A stretch of DNA of 64,000 bases, taken from assembly GCF_000226115.1 (NCBI RefSeq), contig NC_016458.1:3320001-3384000 (forward strand), written 5' to 3'. Positions within the stretch are counted from its first letter, which is position 1, and each line of letters begins with the position of its first letter. The notes beneath the pieces were generated by a model. That model made no database searches. It saw only the letters and a list, made by a program, of their open reading frames with translations, and was not told where the DNA came from. This DNA comes from Thermothielavioides terrestris NRRL 8126. Taxonomy: Eukaryota > Ascomycota > Sordariomycetes > Sordariales > Chaetomiaceae. Below are positions 24,731 through 35,848 of this stretch, piece after piece. The translations under genes and the position numbers were made by a program.

Positions 24731-25607
24731 TGCCTTTATAGCCTCTAAGCTTATATAGTTCAATTAAAACCTAGGACTTAAATACTACTATATAGCTAAT
24801 CGAGTACTATAATACCTCTATCGAACGAGGTTCTAGGCCCTCTAGCTAGGAGGAGGAGATATCCTAGTCGTAGCTAATAATACTAGCTTCGCTAACAACA
24901 ATATCGATTGTAAAAGCTTATAAAGTTATACTATTATTCTATTTAGAGGGCTAATCGCCTAGTAAACTAGTAAGTAGGATATAGTAACTATATCGACTAT
25001 AGAGGTAGAGTTGTTAGTATTTGTATAGGCAATAAAAGAAGGTATATTCCTTTAGCACCTATTAGAAGTACTAGAGATCTATCTAAATAATAAGATCCTA
25101 TTGATCTAATATAATAATAAATAAACGATCTAGCTAATCAACGTTAAAATGCCTATACTATAGACAAAGCTAAAATATATCGATATTTATAACTACTAGC
25201 TATACTAAGAAGCTTAAAATAAGAGGGTTAGTATAGATTATATACCTTTAAACTAGATATTGGCCAACGGCTTAACGAAGGTACTAGAACTAGAGCCCTA
25301 TAGGAAGTTTATAGAAATGTTTAATCTAGTAGATATCTAGGCCCTTATTAAGATTCGTACCTACTAAGTAGTATAGAAGGAAGAAATATAGAGCTAGAAG
25401 AAGGCTCTAGTTAAATAGAAGGTTCAGTTTACAGTATAATATATAGGATTAAAAAGGGTAGGCGTATAAAGCTCAATAGATTAGGGCGATAGTAGAAGGA
25501 CCTTAATACTATAGAATTACTAAATTAAGAAGAATATAGTGTTGGGAATAGCTTTATAGATTACTGGATTTAGCAGGCCAGAGCCGGAGGCTTGACCTAG
25601 GGGGGTA
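24731..25607 (+). pseudogene. Copia RNase H relic and 3' end of pol
   Basis: This is the continuation of the copia polyprotein beyond the gypsy insertion. Read-through of stops gives DIVTISTIEVELLVF and AIKEGIFL, matching the copia RNase H motif (D-T-V-x-L-S-T-T-E-A-E), then LEIYLNNKILLI and YIPLNQILANGLTK (the usual ADxLTK end). A G-rich polypurine tract (ctaggggggta, up to 25607) precedes the right LTR. Confidence 0.82.
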
Positions 25608-25817
25608 TATTAGAACCAGCCTAGCCTAGGGTAGTGGGCTAGCCCACCGAGATTAGGATCTACTGGCCTAATGCCCAACTACCGCCTAAGACTGGGCTCC
25701 TAATCAGGAGAACTCTCCTACAATACAACATCTTCAACACCACGATTATTCCCAGTTGTGTGCATCACTTGTATCGTGATAGCTTCATCTTCCTGAGCCT
25801 ACGTAGCGGTTCCAACA
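25608..25817 (+). repeat. Right (3') LTR of the copia element
   Basis: A 210-bp repeat of 6651-6860. Its inner start is mutated (tattagaacc instead of tgtcagaacc), whereas its outer end is unmutated (gcctacgtagcggttccaaca). Confidence 0.92.
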
Positions 25818-25822
25818 CCACC
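25818..25822. repeat. Target-site duplication of the copia element, right copy
   Basis: ccacc, identical to 6646-6650. Confidence 0.85.
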
Positions 25823-26119
25823 GACCTAACATGGGCAAAGTGGACACGGTAAAAGCGAAGTTTCACGGCCCACAACATACAGGTTGGGGATGTCAACTTT
25901 CGTTGGTATTTCCTGTAATGGAATATGCATGTTGCATTAGTCGCATATATGTGATAACTAGGTAGGTATGTACTTACAGATGCCAACCTTCCTACCTACC
26001 TGACCTTGGTAGGGAGCTGTATTCTCGCTTTGCAACGCGTTTCCTTCGTCCATACTGCGGAAACTGGAGCTTATATCAACTTTGAGGACGCCAGGATAAA
26101 CTGCACATCCCCCAACCAA
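25823..26119 (+). promoter_or_regulatory. Remaining promoter region of emc5
   Basis: 297 bp of normal-composition DNA between the retrotransposon and the emc5 start codon. It holds two copies of a CCTACCTA-type motif (ctaggtaggta at 25959-25969 and cctacctacc at 25991-26000), which recurs upstream of other genes in the window. Confidence 0.45.
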
Positions 26120-26609
26120 ATGACGTTCCTATCGAGAGCCATTACCGCATTTGGCGGTCTTCTGCTGGCCCACGCGTGAGCATCGCAACCTTCAGCGCGC
26201 TGAAACCCATCCCTCTGACCAAGCTCGCAGCTGCTACTCGGCGCGAGAGCACACGGCCCTGCAGTCCCTCCGAGCTGCCAGCACCGCCACGTTAACATCG
26301 TCGGCAACGGTAGCCACGTCTCTTCCCGTGGACATCGTACTCGAAACGATCCTTTCCACCTTCTTCGTCCTCTTCGGACTGGTCTTGGGAGCCCGCCCTC
26401 TCCGACCGATCGAATGGCGTGTCTGGGCAGGCAAGATTGAGCGGGAGGGTGAGGAGGGCTTTACGGACAACTCCGGCGCCGTAGACAAGGACTACATGGG
26501 AAACCCTTTCAGCGTGCTTGAGACACGGCCTAACTTCGTGGATATTCGAAAACAGCGTCGGGAGTTTGCTGAGTGGGTGCAAAAAAGGGGTGCCGAACCA
26601 ACACATTGA
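26120..26609 (+). CDS. emc5: ER membrane protein complex subunit 5
   Basis: Two exons, 26120-26175 and 26231-26609, joined across a 55-nt intron (gtgagc...cag, ctgacc branch site), encode 144 aa. This matches the length of fungal Emc5 (membrane magnesium transporter-like family). The first exon gives MTFLSRAITAFGGLLLAHA, the first membrane helix, and the second begins CYSAREH, a conserved Emc5 junction. A second hydrophobic helix (IVLETILSTFFVLFGLVLGA) follows. The cytosolic tail contains the GNPFSVLETRPNFVDIRKQR segment seen in fungal homologues. EMC inserts tail-anchored and multi-pass proteins into the ER membrane; Emc5 is a core membrane subunit. The first exon is needed because the downstream ORF alone starts within the intron. 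Confidence 0.93.
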
Positions 26610-27090
26610 TAGTCATCACGCTACCGGATTCAAAGATGACGATTCCGATGTCCTAGCCACCAAGGATAAGATGTTGCTTCCACTCAGGTACCACGATTTC
26701 CAAGTCCTCCTCCAGGAAGCCCGCATTCGAGGCTGTCCTGCCTTCCCTGCTAGTCTGTGGTTGTTGGCAAGAGGCCGCATCGCTCCTTCCCAATGTGCTT
26801 CAGAATCCGATGAGTAAAGCCCTGGAGGCTTTAGGCTGCCATCGACAAGTGTCACCTTTCCAGTCTCACGACCGATGACCCGGCATTGGTAGCAGCGCGA
26901 ATACATCCTTCCGCCGCCTCCCATTCACCTCCGAGGTAGGTGGCTCTCAAGTCCGATAGAGTTGGTTTGCCGTCTATGGACCTACTTTACTTGGTGAAGC
27001 CGGGAATACCGCATCTGCCGCAGCTGACAGACATCGCCATCACCAGGGCACCGCGGACTGGAACATTGGGCCTCTAGCAGAGAAGCAACC
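26610..27090. other. emc5-msh5 intergenic region
   Basis: 481 bp between two same-strand genes. It should contain the emc5 3' UTR and the msh5 promoter. No other gene or repeat is seen. Confidence 0.5.
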
Positions 27091-30000
27091 ATGCCGCCCC
27101 ACGGCAGCGCTCACAGCGTTTACTCGACAGCTTCCCATCTGTTGTCTCCCCGAAGTAGCGCCTGTTGTTCATCGCCGGCTCCGCCACCTTCTCAGCCCGG
27201 CGCCTTGTCAAGCTCTGGCGCGCACTTATTACCACCTTCAAGCCGGCCATCCTCGTCACTCCACTCGTCTTCTCAGCACTCGAATGGCGCAGCTCCTCGC
27301 CCTAGCGGTGCTCCTTTCCGTCCAAACATCCGCGAGATGTCCAAGCCCAGTACGGTTGCTGTCCCGCCTGTTACTCTCCCCGGAACTTCAGGCCCCTCTG
27401 CCCCTTCATCGGAGCGGCGAAAATACGACTACAGACATTCAAGCCCCGCTTCCACACCTTCTGGCCTCTCACGTTCCTCTTCCCCGCCCCTGCCACCATC
27501 CTTGGCACACACGGTGCGAGCATCCGAATCACCAGTCTCAACAGGGCCGCAAATGTCTAATCAGGATCTCCCTCTCGCTGCACCTTTCTTGACGCCCTGG
27601 TCCCGAAGGGAACATTTGGGACTCGCAGGGCGTCGGGGTGACGCCTGTGCGGATGGCGAACAAACCAGCAGCAACCATGGCCTCGACACGTTGAACGAGA
27701 TCATCATGGCTCTTGATGTTGACAAAGATGGAAGAGTTGGCTGTGCTTACTACGTCGCGATGGACGAAGAGCTGGTCCTCGAAGAAGAAATTCCCATGGG
27801 AGGCATTGAGGCCGTCGATACACTTCTGCTCCTTGTCCAGCCGACATCGGTCATCATTCCCAACCGGGCGCCAGGAGACTTGATCGAGTTCCTCGAGCGA
27901 GACGCTTACCGATTCGACGGTAGCGAAGGGTCGGACGGCGAGCAGGGGTCGTACATTCTCCGACACGTTGTATCTGCGCAGTTCGACTATGACGCGGGGA
28001 AAGAAGCGCTTACGAAAGTCGATGTTGAGCCGGCCAAACCCGACCCCGTGCAAGTTCAGTCGTTGGAGGAGGAACCCGTGCAGTCAATTGGCTCTTCCTC
28101 TCATAACAAGCTCATGCGCCTGGCTGAGCGAATCAACTTCGAGAGCTGTCTCTCGGTTGGCTGTGCTGGCGCGGTACTGAACGACTTGGAACGTCGGAGG
28201 ACTGCTGAGCAGCCATCGACTGGTGAAGACGGAGATTTCACGTTTTCTGTGAGATCCGTCAAGATGGAATCCGCCGAAGATACAATGATCATCAGCGCCG
28301 ATTCCTTGATATCTCTGCAAATCTTGCAGTCGGAGCTGCATCCCAACCCGCAAACTCGTTCGTCCAACAGCTCGGAGCCTAAAGCGAAGGAGGCCCTCTC
28401 AGTCACCGGTCTTCTTCAAGCGCTGGCCTCCAGCGCACAGGGGAAGAGGAGGCTTCGTCAAATGCTCCTTCGACCGAGCACAGATCTTGCGGTAATTCGG
28501 GAGCGACACATGAGCATTGAGATTCTGCTGCGGACGGAAAACAGCGAGATTGCGAAGAACATGCGGAAACAGCTCAGGAAACTCAAAAACCCCAAGACGT
28601 TGCTCCGTCATGTGAGGAGAGGGGTGGACCGAGTACGGGGCCAGTTGTCCCTCCGTGTGGGAGACTGGAAGGCATTACTGAGATTTGCCATGGTCTCTGC
28701 TCAGCTGAAGCACGCAACGCATGCATTGAAGGGTGCTTCACATATCCCCCTCTTTTCCAAGGTAAATATCCTGCTCCAATGCCGATGACGAGTCAGGGAA
28801 TTTACTGACAGAGGACGTAGATATGCTCCGAGATCAACGTGAAGAGATTCTTGCACGTCGGCGATATCATCATTCGAACCATTGACTTCCAGCTGTCCAA
28901 GGATAGCGGCCGCACCGAAATTCTTCCGGGGGCAAGCGAATACCTTGACGGGCTGAGGGAGGAATTCGCCCACGTCCGTCGTCTGCTCGCAGAATTAAGG
29001 GAGTCTGTCGCGCGAGAGGTCCCAGAAGAAGTGGCCGAGCATATCCGACACTGCACAGTCATGCCGCAACTGGGGTTTCTGGTTGCGGTGACAATCGATG
29101 TTGAAACAGGAGAAGGGATATATCATGGCCAGCATCATCCCGAGGGTGAGTGGACAATGTGTTTTGTCAGCGGGGATATGGTGTACTATAAGAACCAGCT
29201 CATGCTGGATCTCGACGTTCAGTACGGAGATCTGCCCTCACGCATCGCCGGTGAGTTTGAGCGCCATGAGCCCATGCTTGAGCAATGCGCGGCAGCTAAT
29301 GAAGGATTCCAGACGAGGAGATTGAGGTGATCATGGCTCTCGCGGCTGCAGTCCTGGAGCACGAAGAGGCAATTCTCAGCGCCTCGGAGCTCTTTGGAGA
29401 ACTCGACAGCATGCTTGCGCTTGCCTTGGCCGCCGAAAAGTACAACTGGACGGCCCCCACAATGACGGCCTCAAATGTGATTGACATTGTCGATGGACGC
29501 CATCCTCTCCAAGAACTCCTGGTGCCGTCGTTCATTCCGAACGACTGCGCCCTTGCCGGCGGCTGCGGCGCGAGCGATTTGGAGGACGACAGGTTGGGCA
29601 TGAGTAATGGTAGAAAGGCTTCATTTCCATCCATGCTCATCCTGACTGGCCCGAACAGTTCGGGCAAGAGCGTCTACATGAGGCAGGTCGCTCTCATCGT
29701 GTACTTGGCGCACACCGGCAGTTACGTTCCCGCGGCGAGGGCCACAATCGGGGTGACTGACCGCATCCTGACCCGGATCGCCACCCGGGAGACGGTCGTC
29801 AACGACGAGAGCGCATTCCTTGTGGACTTAAAACAAGCGGCGTTTGCCATGAATTTTGCCACGCGGCGAAGCCTCCTCTTGATTGACGAGTTCGGCAAAG
29901 GCACCACGGCGGACAGCGGCTCGGCCCTCTTTACAGCGTATCTTACCTACTTCCTGGGTCTTGGTACGGAACGGCCCAAGGTGCTTGCTGGAACTCATTT

Positions 30001-30430
30001 CCATGAAGTATTCGAGAACGGCCTGCTCATGCCTGGAGAGGACGTGGCCTTTGGCCACATGGACGTCCGCCTTGACCCTGAGGCCGAGGACCCTGACGAA
30101 GCCGTCACCTTTCTTTTCCGCCTGTTGCCGGGGCGAGGCTCATCGAGCCTAGGAGTGCTTTGCGCGGCATCAAATGATGTCCCAAGCGATGTCATCAACA
30201 GAGCCCGGGCTATTGTGGCATTGCTGGACAACAACGAGAGCCTCCTCGAGGCGTGCTCCGACATGACCCAGGAGGATAAGCGGAGGTTGGAAGAAGCGGA
30301 ACTCGTAGCAAGAAGGTTCCTGGCGTTGGAGATTCCTAGCCGAGGGCGTGAGCAGGGAGGCTCCGTCCCAATTCGGGACATGTTGCGATCTGTGCTGGCA
30401 CCTGGAGAGGCCCCGACCTCGGGCGCCTGA
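27091..30430 (+). CDS. msh5: MutS homologue MSH5 (meiotic crossover factor)
   Basis: Three exons, 27091-28761, 28821-29250 and 29313-30430, give 1072 aa. Introns of 59 and 62 nt have clear gtaaat/gtgagt donors and ctgac/gctaat branch sites. The N-terminal 170 residues are Ser/Pro-rich and disordered. The MutS core starts around LNEIIMALDVDKDGRVGCAYY. The C-terminal ATPase has Walker A TGPNSSGKS (about residues 812-820), NDESAFLVDLKQ, and Walker B LLLIDEFGKGT (about 889-899), then a THFHEVF segment. The N-terminal mismatch-recognition Phe-x-Glu domain of MSH2/3/6 is not seen, which fits MSH4/MSH5, and the ATPase wording fits MSH5. With MSH4 it forms a clamp that stabilises meiotic recombination intermediates. 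The start could be further downstream, since the N-terminus is poorly conserved. Confidence 0.9.
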
Positions 30431-31232
30431 CGGCTTGGCTTCTGATATTAGCTGGGGTATGTGGCTGAGGGAAGCACCGGCTAATTGCTAAGAGATGCGT
30501 TTGCTTCAGCCATGTGTGCAGTAGGAGATTTGCACACGAGCTTTTGTTTTGCCTTCGTCAGCTATCATAGGCAACTTCCTTCATCTGCCGGCCGTCATTG
30601 CTCTGATGCTGGATGAGATGTACGGAAACAAGACTGCCTCTTTTGGTCCACCCTCAACCTCACTGAAGCCCCCAACTTGAGCCTGACACCCAACCTTAAC
30701 CCCCATGAATGCTCCCAGTGGATCCCGCAAAATGAGTTTGCATATCACCAAGGGCTTTTCTGCAAGAAACACAGGTCCCTGCCTCGGTGCACACTCACTG
30801 TTGTTCCTTCAGCCCTTGGAGTTGACCGGCAAGTTTCCATCTCAGATAAGGTGAGTACAGAGTGCCTGCTAGCTCAGCAGTTGTTATGCGTTGGCATCAC
30901 TGTTTCCCAGCTATTCTTGTCAAAGGTCATAAGCAACTCACGGGGCTTCCCGTTGAAGACGTAATTACCTGACCTCAGCTACTGTGAAGAATGAGCTCAA
31001 ATTCAGGCACGCGGTTTGTGATGAGACCAGGGTCCAACTCACTAACTAGATGAAGTGGGGCCGGGCTGCTTATCGCTGTGACGTTTAACGCTATCGAGAT
31101 CGCACAGTGGTAGGTAGCGTACACTCGACTTTTTTGCTGGGCAAACCTCGGCGCTGAACTACACTACTGTGTACCTACCTACCCGTCGGGCTTCGAATCC
31201 GGTCGGCCAAGTCACCCTTCTTCGAGCAAGCG
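30431..31232. other. msh5-acl4 intergenic region
   Basis: 802 bp with no gene recognised. Close to the acl4 start lie two copies of a TAGGTAGG/CCTACCTA-type motif (31109-31117 and 31172-31182), so the right part is probably the acl4 promoter. Confidence 0.5.
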
Positions 31233-32426
31233 ATGGCGCCGACAAAGCCCAAGAAGACAGCGCACAAGTCCAAGGCGAGGAACCGAGTCCGAGCCAAAGC
31301 GGCGTCTGCGCAGAACGCGAATATCAATGCTAGAGAGCTCCTCGCGCAAGCAACTGCCTTGCTCGAGGAAGGAGACGCCGAGTCCGCGGCCACGATAGCC
31401 CGCGCCGCCTACCAGCACATCGGCGAAGGCGGGAGGCTAGCCGGCGCAGCTCTATCGCTCCTTGGCCAAATACATGTCGAGCTGGGCGAAATCGGCGCTG
31501 CCCGCGAGTTTTTCCTTGCTGCAGTAAAGGTCGACGAGGACGGGTCGCTGCCAGACGACGTCGGTGGTGGGCCTGAGAAGTTCCTATGGCTAGCGCAGCT
31601 CAGCGAGGAGGGCGGCCATGACAGCGTCTCGTGGTTCGAGCGGGGGGCTGCTGCCCTGCGCGCCCAGATCCAGACGCTCACGGAGTCGCTCGACTCGCGA
31701 CCGCTGACCCGCGACGCGCAGGAGGCGGTCATCGCCGAGAAGCGGAAGCGACTGGCGGAAACGCTATGCGCCGTCGTCGAGGTCTACATGACAGATCTCA
31801 GCTGGGAGGAGGATGCCGAGCAGCGGTGTGAGGCGCTCATCACCGAGGCGACCATGCTGGCGCCCGAGTCCGCCGAGACTTGGCAGACCGTCGCCAACGT
31901 CCGCATCTCCCAGACTAGGACAGAAGAGGCCCGGGAAGCCCTGAAGCGCAGCTTAGGGCTGTGGACCCATCTTGAGCCCGAAGACCCCGCAGTGCCGCCC
32001 TTCCCGTCCCGGGTCAGCCTGGTCCGGTTGCTCATCGAGGTCGATATGGAGGAGCAGGCGATGGCGGTCACCGAGCGCCTAATAGCCGAGGACGACCGGA
32101 GCGTGGAAGTTCTGTACCTGGGCGGGTATGCTAGGTACTTAAGAGGGGAAAAGGTCAAGAACAAGGATCAAGGTTCCGATGTGGAGGCCTGGAAAGCTTC
32201 GTGGCGGTCGGCGCGGAAATGGCTTGCCCAGTGTTTGAAGGTTTTCCAGCAAGAGGAGTACGAGGATGAAAGGTTAGGCGAGCACGCTCGTGAGCTGCTC
32301 GAATCCATCAAGGGCGAGTTGGGCGAGTCGGCCGAGGACGAGGATGACGAAGACGCGTGGGAAGACACTGACGGCGAGGAGGATTGGGAGGGTGTTGATA
32401 GTGACGAGGACACGGAGATGCATTAA
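31233..32426 (+). CDS. acl4: Ribosomal protein uL4 assembly chaperone Acl4
   Basis: A single exon of 397 aa. The N-terminus is basic (MAPTKPKKTAHKSKARNRVR), followed by helical TPR-like repeats (for example ARELLAQATALLEEGDAESA, AGAALSLLGQIHVELGEIGA, then AETWQTVANVRISQ) and a strongly acidic C-terminus (EDEDDEDAWEDTDGEEDWEG). This arrangement matches Acl4, which binds newly made Rpl4/uL4, escorts it to the nucleus and hands it to pre-60S particles. It lies upstream of the convergent gir2 gene; the two stop codons are 221 bp apart. It could be confused with other TPR proteins, but the acidic tail and overall length fit Acl4 well. Confidence 0.88.
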   Translation: MAPTKPKKTAHKSKARNRVRAKAASAQNANINARELLAQATALLEEGDAESAATIARAAYQHIGEGGRLAGAALSLLGQIHVELGEIGAAREFFLAAVKVDEDGSLPDDVGGGPEKFLWLAQLSEEGGHDSVSWFERGAAALRAQIQTLTESLDSRPLTRDAQEAVIAEKRKRLAETLCAVVEVYMTDLSWEEDAEQRCEALITEATMLAPESAETWQTVANVRISQTRTEEAREALKRSLGLWTHLEPEDPAVPPFPSRVSLVRLLIEVDMEEQAMAVTERLIAEDDRSVEVLYLGGYARYLRGEKVKNKDQGSDVEAWKASWRSARKWLAQCLKVFQQEEYEDERLGEHARELLESIKGELGESAEDEDDEDAWEDTDGEEDWEGVDSDEDTEMH

Positions 32427-32647
32427 CGACAACGGCGCATCAGACGGCATGGTAAATGGCTCATGGCAAGTCGGATATGCAGGCGTATCCTGGCGTTCAG
32501 GAAGGAAAATTCATGTCGGGGTCTAGAGGTCTACCATGTGGTGTCAAGACATGGCTTGCACGTCTTTTGAAGCTCCCGCAGTCAGACGTCTTTTGGTGGT
32601 GGCTGCGCACGGATCGGGTCTGTCGCAGACCTTGCCCGTTGGGGCCG

Positions 32648-33411
32648 TTACGCTCCGCTGTCGCCGACTTTCAGCCTTTGTACATCCTCGGTTGGCACTC
32701 CGTCCTCATCGCCTTCCTCCTGGTCAGCGGCTGCCAGACCCCGTTCCCACAGCTGCCTTCCGGTAAGCCTGGCCGGCTCCTTTATCCTGGCCTTCTTCAG
32801 CTCTGCCGCCCGTTCCTCCTCTTCCCTGATCCGAGCTTCCTCCATCTCCTTCAGAAACTGTTCTCGCCACTTCAGAAACGTCTCTCGGTTGACCGGGGTG
32901 CCGTGGAACTTCTTGTTCTCCTCGCGTTCGGCCGCTAGGAGGGCCTCCTCGTGCGCCTTCGCCGCGGCTTCTCTGCGCTCGACCACTAATTGCTCGGCGG
33001 CCTCCTTCACGGCCGACACTAAGGTGAATACCATGGCCATGCCCAAGTTCTCCTCGACCGTGGCTTGGAGGCCTTGTAGCAGCTGGTCTTTGTCCTCGGC
33101 GACGTTGAGATATTGATGCGGGGCCGAGTTCTGAGGAGCGGACAACTCCAGCAACGGCGCCTTGTCTGGGTATTCTTCCGGATACCGCACGGTCAGAAGG
33201 ATCACCGGTGGTTCGGCTTCATCGTCTGGAATGTCGAGGGTAATTGATATCCTGTATTCGGTCTCCGAGATGTCTGCGGCGCTCGAGGACCAGCTTAGCG
33301 CCTCTCCACCAGCAGCTGCATAGGCATCTCCGGGCAATTCGCACCTGTGATCTCGTCTGGAAAGATGGAACTGAGGACCTCCCGTTCCTCGATCTGCTCT
33401 TCTCGCCCCAT
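32648..33411 (-). CDS. gir2: RWD-domain protein Gir2 (DFRP family, RWDD1-like)
   Basis: Two exons on the minus strand, 33411-33345 and 33273-32648, with a 71-nt intron (gtgcga...cag, gctaag branch site), give 230 aa. The first exon supplies the conserved RWD start MGREEQIEEREVLSSIFPDE. The second begins ISETEYRISITLDIP and contains the RWD motif YPEEYPDKAP. After the RWD domain (about 1-110) comes a long charged helix and then LTGRQLWERGL, the DFRP motif that binds DRG-type GTPases (Rbg2 in yeast). Yeast Gir2 also contacts Gcn1, linking it to translation control. The gene is divergent from puf6 and convergent with acl4. Confidence 0.9.
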
Positions 33412-33721
33412 TTTTAGACTTGGTTGAGGTGGGATCTTGAGGGCTTGTCCAATGGTCCTTTGGGCTTGCAGGAATCGAGCTGCCAAGCCCGAGATTCTCA
33501 GACTGAGGGGCAACAACATCTTACCGTATCTGGGCACGTGGGGTTGGAAGTCAACCCCCCTGGCACCCTCCCGAAAGCATGCAAGTGCACTTCTCACCGC
33601 CTGGCAGAAGCAGGGATCTGGGACTTTACCTGGTAAAAAAAAATCAAGTGCAACACAGCTCTCGCGGCCTTCGCATCTTGCATCAATGCACACGCGCGAT
33701 CGCGCAGGCAAACCCCAAAAG
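33412..33721. promoter_or_regulatory. Divergent promoter gir2-puf6
   Basis: 310 bp between two divergent start codons. It contains a palindromic CACGTG at 33535-33540, a potential bHLH-type site. No repeat or RNA gene is seen. Confidence 0.5.
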
Positions 33722-35848
33722 ATGGCACACAAATCAGCAGCACCCCCCGCGTCGGCGAAAAGAAAGGCTTCTTCAAGTGACAAACACGCCGACGGCAACC
33801 CCTCCAAAAAGGCGAAGACCGCAACCGGCCCAAAGCACCACAAAGTCGACCACCCCGATGAGGATGCTGGTTCAGACGGTGACGGCGCCGGCGCCGGTTT
33901 GAGGCATGCTAAGTCTGCGCCAAAACAAGGACAAGACAAGAAGCCGAAGGAGAATGGCAGGACTTCCGGGAAGCCGGCCGAACGAGGTCTGTTCTTCCTC
34001 TTCTAGCACCCGGGAAACACCTCTACTGACGCCGACGCAGTCTCGGGATCGCGCGAGGCGCACGCGAAGCAGAAGCAGCTCGCACAGGAGCGGAAGGCCG
34101 CAAAGCCGCTGGCGGACGAGGTGCAACGGACCAAGAAGCTATGGGAGAGGCTGCGCCGCAAATCCCATGTCCCCAAGGAGGAGCGCCAGCAGCTCGTCGA
34201 CGAGTTGTACAGCATCATCACTGGGCGCATCAAGGACTTCGTTCTAAAACACGACGCTGTCCGCGCTGTGCAGACGGCCATCAAGTACTCGACACCCGCC
34301 CAGAGGAAGCAGATCGCCAAGGAACTTCAAGGGTCGTACGTGCAACTCGCCGAGAGCAGATACGCCAAGTTCCTCGTCGGGAAGCTGCTTGTCCAGAATG
34401 ACAACGAGATTCGAGACCTTATCATTCCGGAGTTCTACGGCAAAGTACGGAAGCTCATCAACCACCCCGAGGCTTCCTGGATCCTGGACGACATTTACCG
34501 CGGAGTGGCCACCAAGGAGCAGAAGGCCCACCTGCTGCGAGAGTGGTACGGGCCAGAGTTCGCCTTGTTCAAGCCTGGCAGTGGTGCCGAGATCACGGCG
34601 GATCTAGCCAAGATCCTCGCTGATGAGCCCAGCAAGCGGGGACCTGCGATGAAGTATCTTTTCGATATGACCAACGGCCTCATCCAGAAGAAGATGACGG
34701 GCTTTACGATGCTACACGATGCCATGCTGCAATACTTCCTCAACCTCAAGCCCGAGAGCCAGGAGCTCAAGGAATTCGTCGAGATTGTCAAGGGAGATGA
34801 GAACGGCGATCTGCTGAAGAACATGGCCTTCACCAAGTCGGGGGCCCGCCTGGTGTGCCTACTCCTGGCCTATGGAAGCGCGAAAGACCGGAAGCAAATT
34901 CTCAAGACATTCAAGGACACATTCCAGCTCATGTGCGGCGACCCGCACGGCCACATGGTTCTCTTGGCTGCCTACGACCTCATCGACGATACCGTGTTGA
35001 CGTCCAAGACGATTTTCCCAGAGATCCTCGGGAAGAACGAGGAGAAAGATATTGAGAACATCATCTTCCTGGCCAACGACCTCAATGCCCGCATCACAGT
35101 CTGCTACCTCTTCGAGGGGCAATCAAAGTCTCTGTTCCCTGCCAGCCATGCCTATGATTTGGAACTCCTGGCCGAGATTCACGAGATCCGCAAGAAGACA
35201 AGCAAGAAGGACCCAGAAACCCGGCGCAAGGAGTTGGTGGCGGCCATGTCCCCGCCATTGCTCGCAGCAGTCGCGGCGTCGCCCAAGGACCTTGTTGCCA
35301 CGTCGTTCGGCTGCCAGTTCGTCACTGATGTCTTGTTGTCGGCAACGGGAGACAAGTCTGCTGCCCTGGAGGCAGTAGCCTCGACTGCTGCCGGCGACCC
35401 CTCGCCGGCGCAGTCCGGGGACGCCGACTCAGCTTATCCCCCTCCGGCACACATCTCCCTCACACCCCACGGGGGCAAGATGTTCAAGACTCTTATTGCC
35501 GGCGGACGGTTCGACAAGGCATCTGGAGCAATCCGGCGGGTTGACCCACCCCTCAACTTTGCCAACATCCTCTACCCAGTCATCAAGGAGCATATTGTCA
35601 AGTGGGCAACCGGACCGAGTTCCTTCACCGTTTTGGGACTGCTCGAAGCCCCCGACTTTTCGTCCACGGAGGAACTGCTCAAGACCCTCCGCTCTGAGAA
35701 AAAAGCGCTCCAGGCGGCGGCAGATGGGGAAGCGGCCGCTCAGATCGAGAGCGCAGATGGCAAGAAATCGAAATCGAAATCGAAGGGCAAGGACAAGCCC
35801 GGAGGCAACCAAGGTGCAAGGTTGCTGCTCGAGAAGTTGAACGCCTAG
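33722..35848 (+). CDS. puf6: Pumilio-family ribosome biogenesis protein Puf6 (PUM3-like)
   Basis: Exons 33722-33986 and 34041-35848 (54-nt intron, ctactgac branch site, acgcag acceptor) give 690 aa. The first exon is Lys/Ser-rich and probably contains nuclear or nucleolar signals. The second begins with a basic helix (QERKAAKPLADEVQRTKKLW) and continues into an extended PUF-like helical repeat array: DAVRAVQTAIKYSTPAQRKQ, ESRYAKFLVGKLL and GDPHGHMVLLAAYDLIDDT. A CPL-type region precedes the Lys-rich tail (KKSKSKSKGKDKPGG). The pattern matches Puf6/PUM3, a nucleolar protein needed for 60S subunit production and, in yeast, for ASH1 mRNA repression. An ATG 36 bases upstream is also in frame. Confidence 0.92.

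Larger units (their letters stand above)
6646..25822 (+). mobile_element. Ty1/copia-type LTR retrotransposon, RIP-degraded, interrupted by a gypsy element
   Basis: Two 210-bp direct repeats (6651-6860 and 25608-25817) begin TG(T/A) and end TTCCAACA, and are flanked by the 5-bp target duplication ccacc (6646-6650 and 25818-25822). Between them, on the plus strand and in copia order, are relics of gag with a mutated zinc knuckle, protease, integrase, reverse transcriptase and RNase H. The last two are separated by an inserted gypsy element (11599-24726). All frames are full of TAG and TAA where CAG or CAA would be expected. CA and TG dinucleotides are strongly depleted and TA is in excess; 7861-7920, for example, has no CA and no TG. 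That is the pattern of repeat-induced point mutation. The element is therefore not autonomous. Confidence 0.93.

Noticed and set aside
31185..31205. tRNA B-box-like sequence (cttcgaatccgg)
   Set aside because: No A box, acceptor stem pairing or cloverleaf could be formed around it.
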